In this document: positions 1 to 9,720 of the stretch, in pieces
Position numbering within the stretch: the stretch's first letter is position 1
Layout of the letters: each line of letters begins with the position of its first letter
From: Cerasicoccus arenae
GTDB lineage: Bacteria; Verrucomicrobiota; Verrucomicrobiia; Opitutales; Cerasicoccaceae
Assembly (NCBI RefSeq): GCF_014651635.1
Contig: NZ_BMXG01000002.1
Span: 124,001 to 188,000 of the forward strand
DNA length: 64,000 nt
Direction: 5' to 3'
Program-made: the position numbers and the translations under genes
The notes under the pieces: generated by a model
The model's database searches: none
The model's input: the letters and a program-made list of their open reading frames with translations, nothing else
What the model was told of the DNA's origin: nothing

Positions 1-3000
1 TTGCCGGGACGGATTTTCCCGCAGGCACGCCGTATTTTGACACAGTCACCATGTCGCACACGGTTGGCTCTGGTCCTGATCGTATCCTAATCATCAGTAT
101 CTTTGGTGAAGAAGATGAAAACTACGATGGTTTTGATGTGGATGCGGTGCGCTACGGTGCCCAAAACGCGACGAAGCTGATCGATCAGGGTTCATCAGAG
201 GAGGCCTTTGTCGAAATTTGGTTCATTTACAATCCTACGGTGGGAACAGATAATGTCGCTGTTGACCTAGTCGAAGGTAGAGTGAACGGTGGCTCGGAAG
301 ACTCCGTCATTGTGGTTGCCACGACCTACAACAATGTCGATCTAAGTGTTTTCAATTCTGGCACACAGACCTATTCTGCTTTCGATACGCCTCAGAGCAC
401 CAGTGGCTACAGCACCAGTGCATCTATCACTGGTGTGCCCGGTGATCCTGGTGACATTGTTTATGGTCTGGTTGCTCTCGACGACGCACGTACAATAACG
501 GCAGGCGTAGGTCAGGACAATGTCTTTGGACCGATCAAGGCCGAAGGCGTTACGGGAGACGGCTCAGAAGGGGAGATTTCCTCAAAGGTCATTGGCTCTT
601 CGGAAAGCTCAGCGGATTTTTCATGGACTTTTGGCGGCAGCGATGCCTTTGCCATCGTTGCCTTCGCGATCAATGGTTCCGTTCAGACCAGCACTACTTT
701 CACGCAGTCACCGACTATGGCACAGACGTTTTCCATGCCTACCTCAGGTGCTGTGGGGGCAACTTTCTATATCGAAACGACAGCTGTGTTGGGAGGTACA
801 ATTGATGTTCAAGTAGACCTTGCTGTGGATGGAGTTAGCTTTTTTCAAGATACCACCGCGACAACGACTTTGATTTCATCTGGGGCTACGAATATTTACC
901 AGCTCGACTGGTCTGGAGTGCTCGGGGCTGATGTTACTGTCGATCCAGGTGAAGCCGTAGAAATTACCGTAGTTAACAACTCAGGCGTGTCTATTGATGT
1001 CTTATACGACAGTGGAACTTATCCGAGTGCACTTTCATTGCCCGCTACGACGGTTATCGATGTTGAATCCGTAGCGGTTTACGATGCATCCTATCCGAAC
1101 GGTAGCATTGCGGCCACTGGCTATGTTGGCCAAAAATTCTATATCCGTACCACGATCAGCGACCCCTTTGGAACGTCGGATATCAGTAATCCGTCCATTC
1201 AAATTACCGATCCAGACAGCAATAATTTGCTCTCACCTGATCCAAGTGATCTGACTCTCGTTGCGACTTTGGCGACGAGTGACAGCGATTCCGTGACCTA
1301 CGAATACGAGTGGCAGACCCCAGCGACAGATGGAACTTACACCATTACCATCTCAGCGGATGAAGGGACTGAGGGTACAGTGTCCGATACGCTTCAAACG
1401 GCTATCACATTGGCTGGGATTGATGGCGGCACACCAGCAAATGTTTCCTTCACCACGGGAGATGACGGACCTGACACGGATGTCTTTACGAGCGCAGAAT
1501 CCATCGGCGTGCGGGTAGTCGATTACGATGAAAACGAAAATCCATTGGCCGTTGATACAATCGAGGTAACGATTACTACCAGTGGCGGTGATTCAGATGT
1601 GGTCACCCTGACTGAGACCGGTTCTAACACCGGCATTTTCACAGCTATTTTTCCTTCTGCCACTGACTCCACAAATGCAGACGATGGAGATATTAATGCC
1701 GCCGCGGGCTCTGGCTTAACCGTGAGCTATGTTGATAACGATGACCCATCGGATACGGCTGAAGACCAAGCTGCTGTGCCACTGACAACTCCCAACACTG
1801 CTGCTGTAGTGGTGGACAAAGCCCTCGTTGAGCCCACAGACAGCGCAATCGTAGGTGATCAGGTTATTTATAATATCACAGTGACCAATGTGGGTAGCGT
1901 TGGGTTGGATACCGTACAATTAACAGATGTCTTTACAGATGCCGAGTTAGCTTTTGTTTCAGCTTCCATCTCGCCGGATTCCAACGGCTTGAGTGTGGGA
2001 ACACGTACGTTGACATGGAACGATCTCGGATCACTTGCCGTTGGCGAAAGCGTCACCGTTACGGTGACATACACCGCGACAGATTCCGGAACGCTTAGTA
2101 GCACTGCAACAGCTGACACGACTTCTGCTTTCAATGATCCTTCAGATAGCGATACTGAAAATCTTCCGGTTACGAATCCCGCGATAACCATTACGAAATC
2201 GTTAACGGGCGGTGCCCAAACTGCCTATTACGGCGGTGTTGTGGAGTTCACGATTAACATTCAAAACACTGGCAACACAGATATCGAAAGCCTGCCGCTT
2301 ACCGATAATTATAGTTCTTGCTTAGAGTTTTTGACATCCACCCCCACTGCGGATTCCAGTAGCGGTGGCGTAGCACAATGGAATGACTTGCTGCCCGGCG
2401 CAACCACCTTGGGCGTTGGAGCCAGCACGAGCGTGACCATTACTTTCTTTGTTGCCGGCGAGTGTGATCCCGCGCTCAACGTTGCTGAATCGCGTTTTGC
2501 AATCGATATCAACGGTGCTGCTGTTCCACCTGCCGAAGACGAAACCGAAGACCTTATAACGGACGCAGCAAGCGTTAGCGGTACCGTCTGGCAGGACGAC
2601 GATGGCAGCGGTTTACAGAATGGGGCTGAGGGAGGCCTGTCAGGCATCCGTGTCTATCTGGACTTTGACGGTGACGGCGTCCGTGACGCCAACGAGCCTT
2701 TCGATATTACAGATTCCAATGGTGATTACCGCATTGGTAATCTGGCCGATGGGATATATACGGTCCGCATTGACGATAATTTCCTCGACGATTCATTGAC
2801 CATTACTACGCCAGTTTCCGGCTTTTTTAGTGTGACGCTTGATCCAGGTGAAGACGCCACGGCGGACTTTGGTCTGGAGCGCACAACAGTCACTGGGATT
2901 ATTTTCAATGACGTGGATGGTGATGGCAACACGACGCCTGGCATCGGTGAAAACGGTATCGGTGGTGTAAACGTCATAATTACGGATTCACTCGGCAATG

Positions 3001-6000
3001 TGCAAGTTATCCGCACGCTGGCCGATGGTAGCTATACGGCAGAAGTCGCGCCCGGAGAAGTTTGGGTGAATGTAGACGAATCAACATTGCCAGGAGGTTA
3101 CACGCTGACGACAGACATGGGCATCGACAACGAACCGCAGTCGCTGACCGCAGTAGCTGGTGTTAACACCTTTGACGGTATTGGTTATCAGCAGCCACAG
3201 GGCGTGTCTGGTCACCTATTTATCGACCTAGATGAAAGTGGGGTGCAGGACGCTGGCGAACCCAACTTGTCCGGCGTCACAGTCTTCTACGATGCTAACT
3301 CAGACGGCATACTCGACTCCGATGGTCTTGATAATATTCCGGGTAATCTGGACGACGAAGTCAGCGCAGTCACTGACAGCTCGGGCGACTACGTTCTGGC
3401 AATTTCCGCAACGGGATCAGTTTCGATCAAAGTTGATACGTCTACATTGCCATCGGGTATGGATACGACGCCGACTACTGCCAACGATCCGCAAAGCGTG
3501 ACAGTTAACGCCAGCGCTACCACAGACGCTGCGGACACTGGTTTTGCCTTCACGGGTCTTGGGATACTGAAGACCGCGAACACCACGGATGATGTCGAAC
3601 CCGGCGACACGATTACTTATTCGATTCTAGTATCGAACAACTCTGGTGTCACGCACACTGGCATTGATATCACAGATGTGTTACCAGCCGATGTTAGTTA
3701 TGTTGCAAGTAGCTTAGGCATCAACGCGCCGACTGGCTATGACGTGACGGCGACCACAAACATGACTGATAACTTCGAGTCCAATAACGAGTCTGGTGGC
3801 ACACCTATAGCTTCTGGCGGAGCACCTGGTTGGGTCGGCAACTGGACTGAAGTTAACGAAGCGAATGGCTTTACTGTCGATGACATTGAAATCTCCAATG
3901 ACACAGACGCGACTGTGGCGAGCTGGTCACTCACGATTGAAAACGCCAGCAAGGGTGCCAGTCGTGGAGTCGATTTGTCGGCGGCGAATTCGGCGACAAT
4001 CGATTACGACTTCCGCCGTGTCTCGTTGAATTTTGGTGATGACACTGTTGACTTACAAATCTCCGCCACTGGCGGCGATCCTTGGACAACCCTGAGCACC
4101 GAAGGTGGCAATGGTGTTGATGCTGCTTATCAGGATCAAGGTAGCCCGATAACCATTGATCCGGAGTTCTTTACTGAAAATACAGTGATTCGCTTCTTCT
4201 CTGCGTCCACGTTGGAAGATAATGACTGGATTCACTTCGACAACATTGTGATCAGTGTTGATTGGGGCGATAGTGCAACGCAGACGGGCGTAGTGGGCAA
4301 TTTTCCATCCAATGATGAGCTAGCCAATAATTATCAACTCGCTGATGGCCAATCGATGACGATCACTTACAAGGTCAAGGTAATCGACAGTCCAGTTGGT
4401 TCATCAATCAGCAATACTGCATCTGTGGTCAGTGACCAGCAAGTTACCCCGGCGGATTCTATGGTGAGCAATAACATCAGTGTTCCGGTCGAGGGCATCC
4501 TCAGCGGTTATGTGCTGGAAGATACTGATGGCGATGGTAACGGTAATTTAGGCATTGAAAATGTCTACATTGAGCTGCTCGATTCGAGTGGTAACTCTAT
4601 CGACAGCGACCCTGACTTGCCCGGTTTGCAAATCACCGTGGACACAACCGATAGTGACGGTTTTTACAGCTTTGAAGGCGTAACTCCAGGTAACTATCAG
4701 GTGCGGCAGACTCAGCCCAGCGGCTACCTCAGCGTGGTTGGTCCGGATGATGGCGGTGACGTGGATATTCTCGGCGATGTTAGCCTGATTGTCGTAACCG
4801 ACGGGGTCACCACAACTGGCAACACCTTTATTGAGCAACGACCTGCCACGATCTCAGGTTTTGTCTATGAAGACTTTGATAGTGACGGAGACGGTGACAT
4901 CGGTATCGCCAGTGTAACACTTGAATTGCTTGATGCATCAGGTGCGAGTATTGACAGCGATCTCGTTACACCGGGGACCCAAGCGACCACAACCACGACC
5001 AATGTAACCGGCCAGTACTTCTTCACCAACCTGATTCCAGGTGTGACTTACCAAGTGCGTCAAGTTCAGCCAGCAGGCTATGCTAGCGTTAGTGACTCGG
5101 ACGGGGGCAATGCTAATCGCATTGGCGACATTACGCCGATCACAGTTGTTATTGGTCAGAATCCAGGAAACTATTTCATTGAAGAACTCCTGCCCGGAAG
5201 CATCTCTGGTGTGGTCTACGACGACATCGATGGCGACCGCAACGGTGATGTTGGCATTGACGGTGTGCGCGTATTTATCGATCGCAACGGCAATGGGATT
5301 TTCGACGGTGTGGACATTGAGGCGACCACAACAGGGGGGGGGGGCTTCACGTTCTCGAACTTGCGACCTGGCGTTTACTCGATCGTTGCGGAAGATGCAC
5401 TTGGATATGTTTCTGTGAGCGACTCCGACGGCGGTAACGCTAGCATCACCACTGTCAATTTGGGTGCCGGCGAAGATGAGACTGGTATCGACTTTATTGA
5501 CGGTTTGCCCGCAACAGTAAGTGGTCGTGTGGTGGATGATGACGATGCTGACGCTGATCTAGCTGAAGCGTCGGGCGAGACTGGTCTTAATGGCGTTACT
5601 GTGGAAATATACGAAGACCTCAATAGTAACGGCCTGGTGGACTTCAATGAGAACCTCATTGATACGGTCATCACTTCGGGTGACGGGAATTACTCTTTCT
5701 CGGTTCCAGCAGGTGACTATGTGATTCTGGAAACTGATCCGTCCAACTACTTGAGTACGGGGGATTCTGATGCACCGCTCACGGACAACCAAATTGCTCT
5801 GAGCGTTTTACCGAACGTCGCCTATAGCGACAATCTATTCTTGGACACCAACCAAGGTCCGAATCTGACGGTAAGTAAAACGCTCGATGGTGGTGCGGCG
5901 ACGGTCAACTATGGTGCTGCGGTTACCTACACGATCACCATTACCAACGACGGGAACACGAACTTCGACAGCGTGCCGTTGGAAGATACATTTTTGTCCG

Positions 6001-9000
6001 ATGTGCTTGAGTATGTTTCAGCTTCACCGCTGCCCGATTCGGCATCGTCAGGCCTATTGACCTGGAATGACCTTGGTTCGTTGGCCATCGGTGCCACTCA
6101 CACCGTTACCGTTAACTTCACGGTTATTGGAGAATCGAGTCCGGTTACCAACACGGCGACTGTCACTGATGCGGTTGACGAGTTTACTACGCTGGTCAGC
6201 GGCAGTGACGATGACATCCTCTTGACTTCTGAGACGGCCAGCATCAGTGGCAACGTATGGGAAGACGATGATGGCAACGGTGCTCTGAATGGCGGTGAAA
6301 ACGGATTCAACGGCAGTGTGATTGTTTACGCTGATTTGAACTTGAATGGCTTCCGCGATTCCAATGAGCCGCAGGACACTGTTGATCCAAGCGGTGACTA
6401 CACAATCGATAATCTCTCGGCTGGGACCTATCGCGTGCGGGTCGATGAAAGCACGCTGCCGAATGGCACAAGCTACTCCAATACATTCCCGGTGCTTACC
6501 TACCACGATGTGGTGCTAAATACGAACAACGAGGATGAGACAGGCCACGACTTTGGCTATGAGCCGCAAGTTGGCGCTTTGACGATTACCAAGCTTGGCG
6601 CGAATGCGTCTCTGGTGGATGGCGGCAATGTTGATCCGGGCGAAGTCATTACTTACACCGTTACGGTTACCAACACGGACTCGGTTACCCACACAGGCAT
6701 CGATATTAATGACATTCTGCCAACTGGGACGACTTATGTCGGTAGCTCGATCACAGAGGTGAGCGCGCCGCCCACCTACAGTGGCGGTACAACGACGGAA
6801 ACACTAACGGTTAATTGGAGCAGTGGCTATTCGAGCGGAACGAATGGCTCAGTCGTTACTTGGGATGATGGGTCATGGTCAGAAGCGAATGATGGTGCCA
6901 ACCAAAGCTACAATGGAGAGATCGTTCTCGTGTCCGACGTTAATGGCAACGCGGTGCGCGTGGAAGGTGATGGTAATGGTAATGAACGCCTTTCCCGTAA
7001 TATCGACTTGAGCGGTTTGAATCCAGCAACCGATACATTGACAGTCTCTTTTGATTGGCGTGGCTTTAGTCTTAATAATGGCAGTGACGACGCGTATTTA
7101 CAAATTGGAGATGTCACCTTAGCGACCGTTGGCAATGGGCAAAACTCTGGATCGTTCCAGAACGTTTCAACGAGTATCGCTACGTCATTCTTTGGCGGTA
7201 TTGAGCGGATCGATATCCAGCCCAGCGGTTCCTTGGATAATAACGACTATATCTATTTTGATAATCTGGTCTTTACCGCGACTATCAACACCGTAGTTGC
7301 GCAAACCGGTTCGGTGGCGGCACCATCTTCGAGTGGTCCTTCTACGATCGCGTCGAACTACGGGCTTGATCCTGGTGATTCGCTTATCATCACGTATCAA
7401 GTCACAGTCGCAGCGCCATTCCCGAATCTCTCGATCATTCAGAACGTAGCCAGCCTATCCAGCGATCAGCAGCCAGACCCAATATCGGCAACCGAGTTCA
7501 ACTTGGTCGATACCGGTTCGATCTCTGGCAAGGTGCTGGCTGATACCAATGGCGATGGAGTAGGGGACGTCGGGCTCTCCGGCATTATTATTACCCTGCG
7601 CGAATCGGATGGCACGCCGATTGACATCGACACCGTTACTGCGGGTGTTCAGGAGCCAACCGCTACCACTGATTCCCTTGGTGAATACGATTTTGAAAAC
7701 ATTCCGCTTGGTGATTATCAGGTCGTTCAATTGACGCAGCCTGCGGGATATATCAGCATCAGTGACACCAATGGCTCCAACAACACCGTCAACAATATCA
7801 TTGGTGATCAGGCCGCGCTGAGCTTGGCGAGTTATGGCGATTCCCTAAGCGGAAATCTTTTCATCGAAGCGCAGTTCGGTTCGATCTCCGGGACGGTCTA
7901 TGAAGACCTTGACCTCGATGGCGGCTTTGATGGCGGCGAACTTGGTTTAGAAAACGCGATTATCGACCTGATCCTTGATACGAATGCAAATGGCGTCATC
8001 GATGGAAGCGATATCATCTACAACTTCCCGGCAACTTCTGACGTCAACGGTGATTATTCCTTCAACAGTGTGCCGGTCGGTGTCTACATCATTCGTGAGA
8101 CCGACCCCACGGGATACTACAGTACTGGCGACGACGACGGTGTTAACGACAATCGCATCATCAGCGGGATTGTGGTGACCAGCGGCGGATCTGTCACGAC
8201 TAGCACATCGTTTTACGACGCCAGCGTTGCTGGTAATAGCGACGGTGACTGTATCGTGGACTTTGTGGAAATTGCCTTGTCAGGTAACACTGCGAGTGGA
8301 GTCTTTCCTAGCAGCTTGCTGAATCTGGTGTTGGTTAATGAAGCCACTGGTCGCTTTGATGTGGTCTTTACCCGTCCGGACGGCCTGCTCAACGTGAGCT
8401 ACACGTTGCAGGGCTCGAACGATCTAATTGGCACTTGGTTCGACATTGCCACGATTTCGACGAATTCCGCTGTTTCCGCGCCCTTTACTTCGGTGGACAA
8501 TGGCGGCACAGAAACTATCACCTACGGTAACGTGCAGACAGCGCCCGGTTTTGGCTCTGCTGACTTCGGTTTGGTGCGCCTCGCAATTACGACCGGATCG
8601 ACTACGATCTACACCGACGTCTATGGCTGGCAGGCCACTGCGATGGAGCTTGCCGAGGCCAATTCTTGGAGCACGCCGTTTATCCAGCAGGAGATTTTCT
8701 GCGGTACGGTAGACGGTGTTATCGGCAGCCTACTCGATCTCAATTCTTCGGCCAATGGGGCGGACTTCAGTTCCCTTATCTCTGATGGTGATTATTACGT
8801 CGAGGTTTCCAGTGGCGTGCTCGAAGGCCATCGTTTCCAGATCGCCAGCGGTGATGTGGATGAGGTGACCTTGGTCAATGACTCGGATATTTTCTCACCC
8901 ACTGGCGGCGACTCGCTCAACACCGCCAATGGCGCGCCCGCTCTGACTGGGGCTGATATCAAGATTCGTCGCCATGCAACCTTCGGTGAACTGTTTAAGA

Positions 9001-9701
9001 AGGACTCAACCTTCGAAGGTCAGGATAGCGGCGACCCGAACTTAGCGACTCACATCTATATCTACAATAACCGTCGTTCCATTCCTGAATATGAGGCCTA
9101 CATGCTCGCATATTATGCGGAGCCCCTCGCAGGCTTCCTCGGTATTCCTGAAGGCTCGCGTTGGGTGAGAGAAGATGACTTGTTTACCGCCACTGATCAA
9201 GGTGATCTTGTTATCGATCCGGCAACTGGCTTTGTGATTATTTCGCGCCAGGAAGCTTCCAAGCTATATGCCTACGGAAAGGTCCGCAACAACGACGCTG
9301 CAGTTGTCCTCAATGACAATGGAGATGACCCATCCATTGCTGGTTTCAATCTGATCGGCGCGATGTATCCCGTAGCTCAAGTGCCAGTTGATGGCCCAGA
9401 TGATGGACAGAATGGTCGCGGCATGACCTCTTCAGTCTTCCAAGCAGGTAATGATCCAGACAATGCTGCGGAAATTATCTTATGGCCCACCGACCCGGAA
9501 GTAGAAGGTCGTACTACAGTCTTCTTCCTTCTGGACGATACTGAAGACGGCTGGGTCAATTATGCTGAATTCGGAGGCCCACCGTTTACTAACCAGAATG
9601 ACTCGCCTAACTCACTGCAGTTCCGCAGTGATCGAGCGAGCTTGATTAAATTGCCCGAGGGCGATCAGACAATACTGATCGTTCCCGAGCCTGCTCCCTA
9701 A
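1..9701 (+). CDS. Giant DUF11 / SdrD-B repeat surface protein (5' end outside window)
   Basis: The reading frame is open from base 3, and the codons before the first ATG (51) continue it, so the true start lies left of the window. The visible part exceeds 3,200 residues. From the N-terminus there is a secreted-type beta domain (to about 690) and Ig-like segments (700-1790). Five DUF11-like domains follow (about 1800-2170, 2180-2560, 3556-4480, 5861-6220, 6573-7500), interleaved with ten SdrD-B/CNA-B-like repeats that start with motifs such as SGTVWQDDDGSG, carrying Asp-rich calcium-type loops (about 2569-3550, 4492-5850, 6237-6570, 7518-8225). The third and fifth DUF11 domains are split by a jelly-roll-like insert. 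The last 480 residues form a separate domain resembling a C-terminal region seen in verrucomicrobial surface proteins. The protein ends in VPEPAP with no membrane anchor. A run of 11 G sits at 5334-5344. The likely role is an extracellular adhesive or structural protein; the ligand is unknown. Confidence 0.85.
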   Translation, partial: AGTDFPAGTPYFDTVTMSHTVGSGPDRILIISIFGEEDENYDGFDVDAVRYGAQNATKLIDQGSSEEAFVEIWFIYNPTVGTDNVAVDLVEGRVNGGSEDSVIVVATTYNNVDLSVFNSGTQTYSAFDTPQSTSGYSTSASITGVPGDPGDIVYGLVALDDARTITAGVGQDNVFGPIKAEGVTGDGSEGEISSKVIGSSESSADFSWTFGGSDAFAIVAFAINGSVQTSTTFTQSPTMAQTFSMPTSGAVGATFYIETTAVLGGTIDVQVDLAVDGVSFFQDTTATTTLISSGATNIYQLDWSGVLGADVTVDPGEAVEITVVNNSGVSIDVLYDSGTYPSALSLPATTVIDVESVAVYDASYPNGSIAATGYVGQKFYIRTTISDPFGTSDISNPSIQITDPDSNNLLSPDPSDLTLVATLATSDSDSVTYEYEWQTPATDGTYTITISADEGTEGTVSDTLQTAITLAGIDGGTPANVSFTTGDDGPDTDVFTSAESIGVRVVDYDENENPLAVDTIEVTITTSGGDSDVVTLTETGSNTGIFTAIFPSATDSTNADDGDINAAAGSGLTVSYVDNDDPSDTAEDQAAVPLTTPNTAAVVVDKALVEPTDSAIVGDQVIYNITVTNVGSVGLDTVQLTDVFTDAELAFVSASISPDSNGLSVGTRTLTWNDLGSLAVGESVTVTVTYTATDSGTLSSTATADTTSAFNDPSDSDTENLPVTNPAITITKSLTGGAQTAYYGGVVEFTINIQNTGNTDIESLPLTDNYSSCLEFLTSTPTADSSSGGVAQWNDLLPGATTLGVGASTSVTITFFVAGECDPALNVAESRFAIDINGAAVPPAEDETEDLITDAASVSGTVWQDDDGSGLQNGAEGGLSGIRVYLDFDGDGVRDANEPFDITDSNGDYRIGNLADGIYTVRIDDNFLDDSLTITTPVSGFFSVTLDPGEDATADFGLERTTVTGIIFNDVDGDGNTTPGIGENGIGGVNVIITDSLGNVQVIRTLADGSYTAEVAPGEVWVNVDESTLPGGYTLTTDMGIDNEPQSLTAVAGVNTFDGIGYQQPQGVSGHLFIDLDESGVQDAGEPNLSGVTVFYDANSDGILDSDGLDNIPGNLDDEVSAVTDSSGDYVLAISATGSVSIKVDTSTLPSGMDTTPTTANDPQSVTVNASATTDAADTGFAFTGLGILKTANTTDDVEPGDTITYSILVSNNSGVTHTGIDITDVLPADVSYVASSLGINAPTGYDVTATTNMTDNFESNNESGGTPIASGGAPGWVGNWTEVNEANGFTVDDIEISNDTDATVASWSLTIENASKGASRGVDLSAANSATIDYDFRRVSLNFGDDTVDLQISATGGDPWTTLSTEGGNGVDAAYQDQGSPITIDPEFFTENTVIRFFSASTLEDNDWIHFDNIVISVDWGDSATQTGVVGNFPSNDELANNYQLADGQSMTITYKVKVIDSPVGSSISNTASVVSDQQVTPADSMVSNNISVPVEGILSGYVLEDTDGDGNGNLGIENVYIELLDSSGNSIDSDPDLPGLQITVDTTDSDGFYSFEGVTPGNYQVRQTQPSGYLSVVGPDDGGDVDILGDVSLIVVTDGVTTTGNTFIEQRPATISGFVYEDFDSDGDGDIGIASVTLELLDASGASIDSDLVTPGTQATTTTTNVTGQYFFTNLIPGVTYQVRQVQPAGYASVSDSDGGNANRIGDITPITVVIGQNPGNYFIEELLPGSISGVVYDDIDGDRNGDVGIDGVRVFIDRNGNGIFDGVDIEATTTGGGGFTFSNLRPGVYSIVAEDALGYVSVSDSDGGNASITTVNLGAGEDETGIDFIDGLPATVSGRVVDDDDADADLAEASGETGLNGVTVEIYEDLNSNGLVDFNENLIDTVITSGDGNYSFSVPAGDYVILETDPSNYLSTGDSDAPLTDNQIALSVLPNVAYSDNLFLDTNQGPNLTVSKTLDGGAATVNYGAAVTYTITITNDGNTNFDSVPLEDTFLSDVLEYVSASPLPDSASSGLLTWNDLGSLAIGATHTVTVNFTVIGESSPVTNTATVTDAVDEFTTLVSGSDDDILLTSETASISGNVWEDDDGNGALNGGENGFNGSVIVYADLNLNGFRDSNEPQDTVDPSGDYTIDNLSAGTYRVRVDESTLPNGTSYSNTFPVLTYHDVVLNTNNEDETGHDFGYEPQVGALTITKLGANASLVDGGNVDPGEVITYTVTVTNTDSVTHTGIDINDILPTGTTYVGSSITEVSAPPTYSGGTTTETLTVNWSSGYSSGTNGSVVTWDDGSWSEANDGANQSYNGEIVLVSDVNGNAVRVEGDGNGNERLSRNIDLSGLNPATDTLTVSFDWRGFSLNNGSDDAYLQIGDVTLATVGNGQNSGSFQNVSTSIATSFFGGIERIDIQPSGSLDNNDYIYFDNLVFTATINTVVAQTGSVAAPSSSGPSTIASNYGLDPGDSLIITYQVTVAAPFPNLSIIQNVASLSSDQQPDPISATEFNLVDTGSISGKVLADTNGDGVGDVGLSGIIITLRESDGTPIDIDTVTAGVQEPTATTDSLGEYDFENIPLGDYQVVQLTQPAGYISISDTNGSNNTVNNIIGDQAALSLASYGDSLSGNLFIEAQFGSISGTVYEDLDLDGGFDGGELGLENAIIDLILDTNANGVIDGSDIIYNFPATSDVNGDYSFNSVPVGVYIIRETDPTGYYSTGDDDGVNDNRIISGIVVTSGGSVTTSTSFYDASVAGNSDGDCIVDFVEIALSGNTASGVFPSSLLNLVLVNEATGRFDVVFTRPDGLLNVSYTLQGSNDLIGTWFDIATISTNSAVSAPFTSVDNGGTETITYGNVQTAPGFGSADFGLVRLAITTGSTTIYTDVYGWQATAMELAEANSWSTPFIQQEIFCGTVDGVIGSLLDLNSSANGADFSSLISDGDYYVEVSSGVLEGHRFQIASGDVDEVTLVNDSDIFSPTGGDSLNTANGAPALTGADIKIRRHATFGELFKKDSTFEGQDSGDPNLATHIYIYNNRRSIPEYEAYMLAYYAEPLAGFLGIPEGSRWVREDDLFTATDQGDLVIDPATGFVIISRQEASKLYAYGKVRNNDAAVVLNDNGDDPSIAGFNLIGAMYPVAQVPVDGPDDGQNGRGMTSSVFQAGNDPDNAAEIILWPTDPEVEGRTTVFFLLDDTEDGWVNYAEFGGPPFTNQNDSPNSLQFRSDRASLIKLPEGDQTILIVPEPAP
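5334..5344 (+). repeat. Poly-G tract (G11) inside the repeat protein
   Basis: Eleven consecutive G on the sense strand encode consecutive Gly codons (GGG GGG GGG GGC) in the sixth SdrD-B-like repeat. Gain or loss of one base would shift the frame and remove the last roughly 1,450 residues. Confidence 0.95.
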
Positions 9702-9720
9702 CGAGGACTGACAAGCTATC

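Noticed and set aside
1-9701. Tandem DNA repeats or a CRISPR-like array in the giant gene
   Set aside because: Repeats are visible at protein level but diverged at DNA level, with lengths of about 300 bases. They fit SdrD-B/DUF11 domains, not a CRISPR array.
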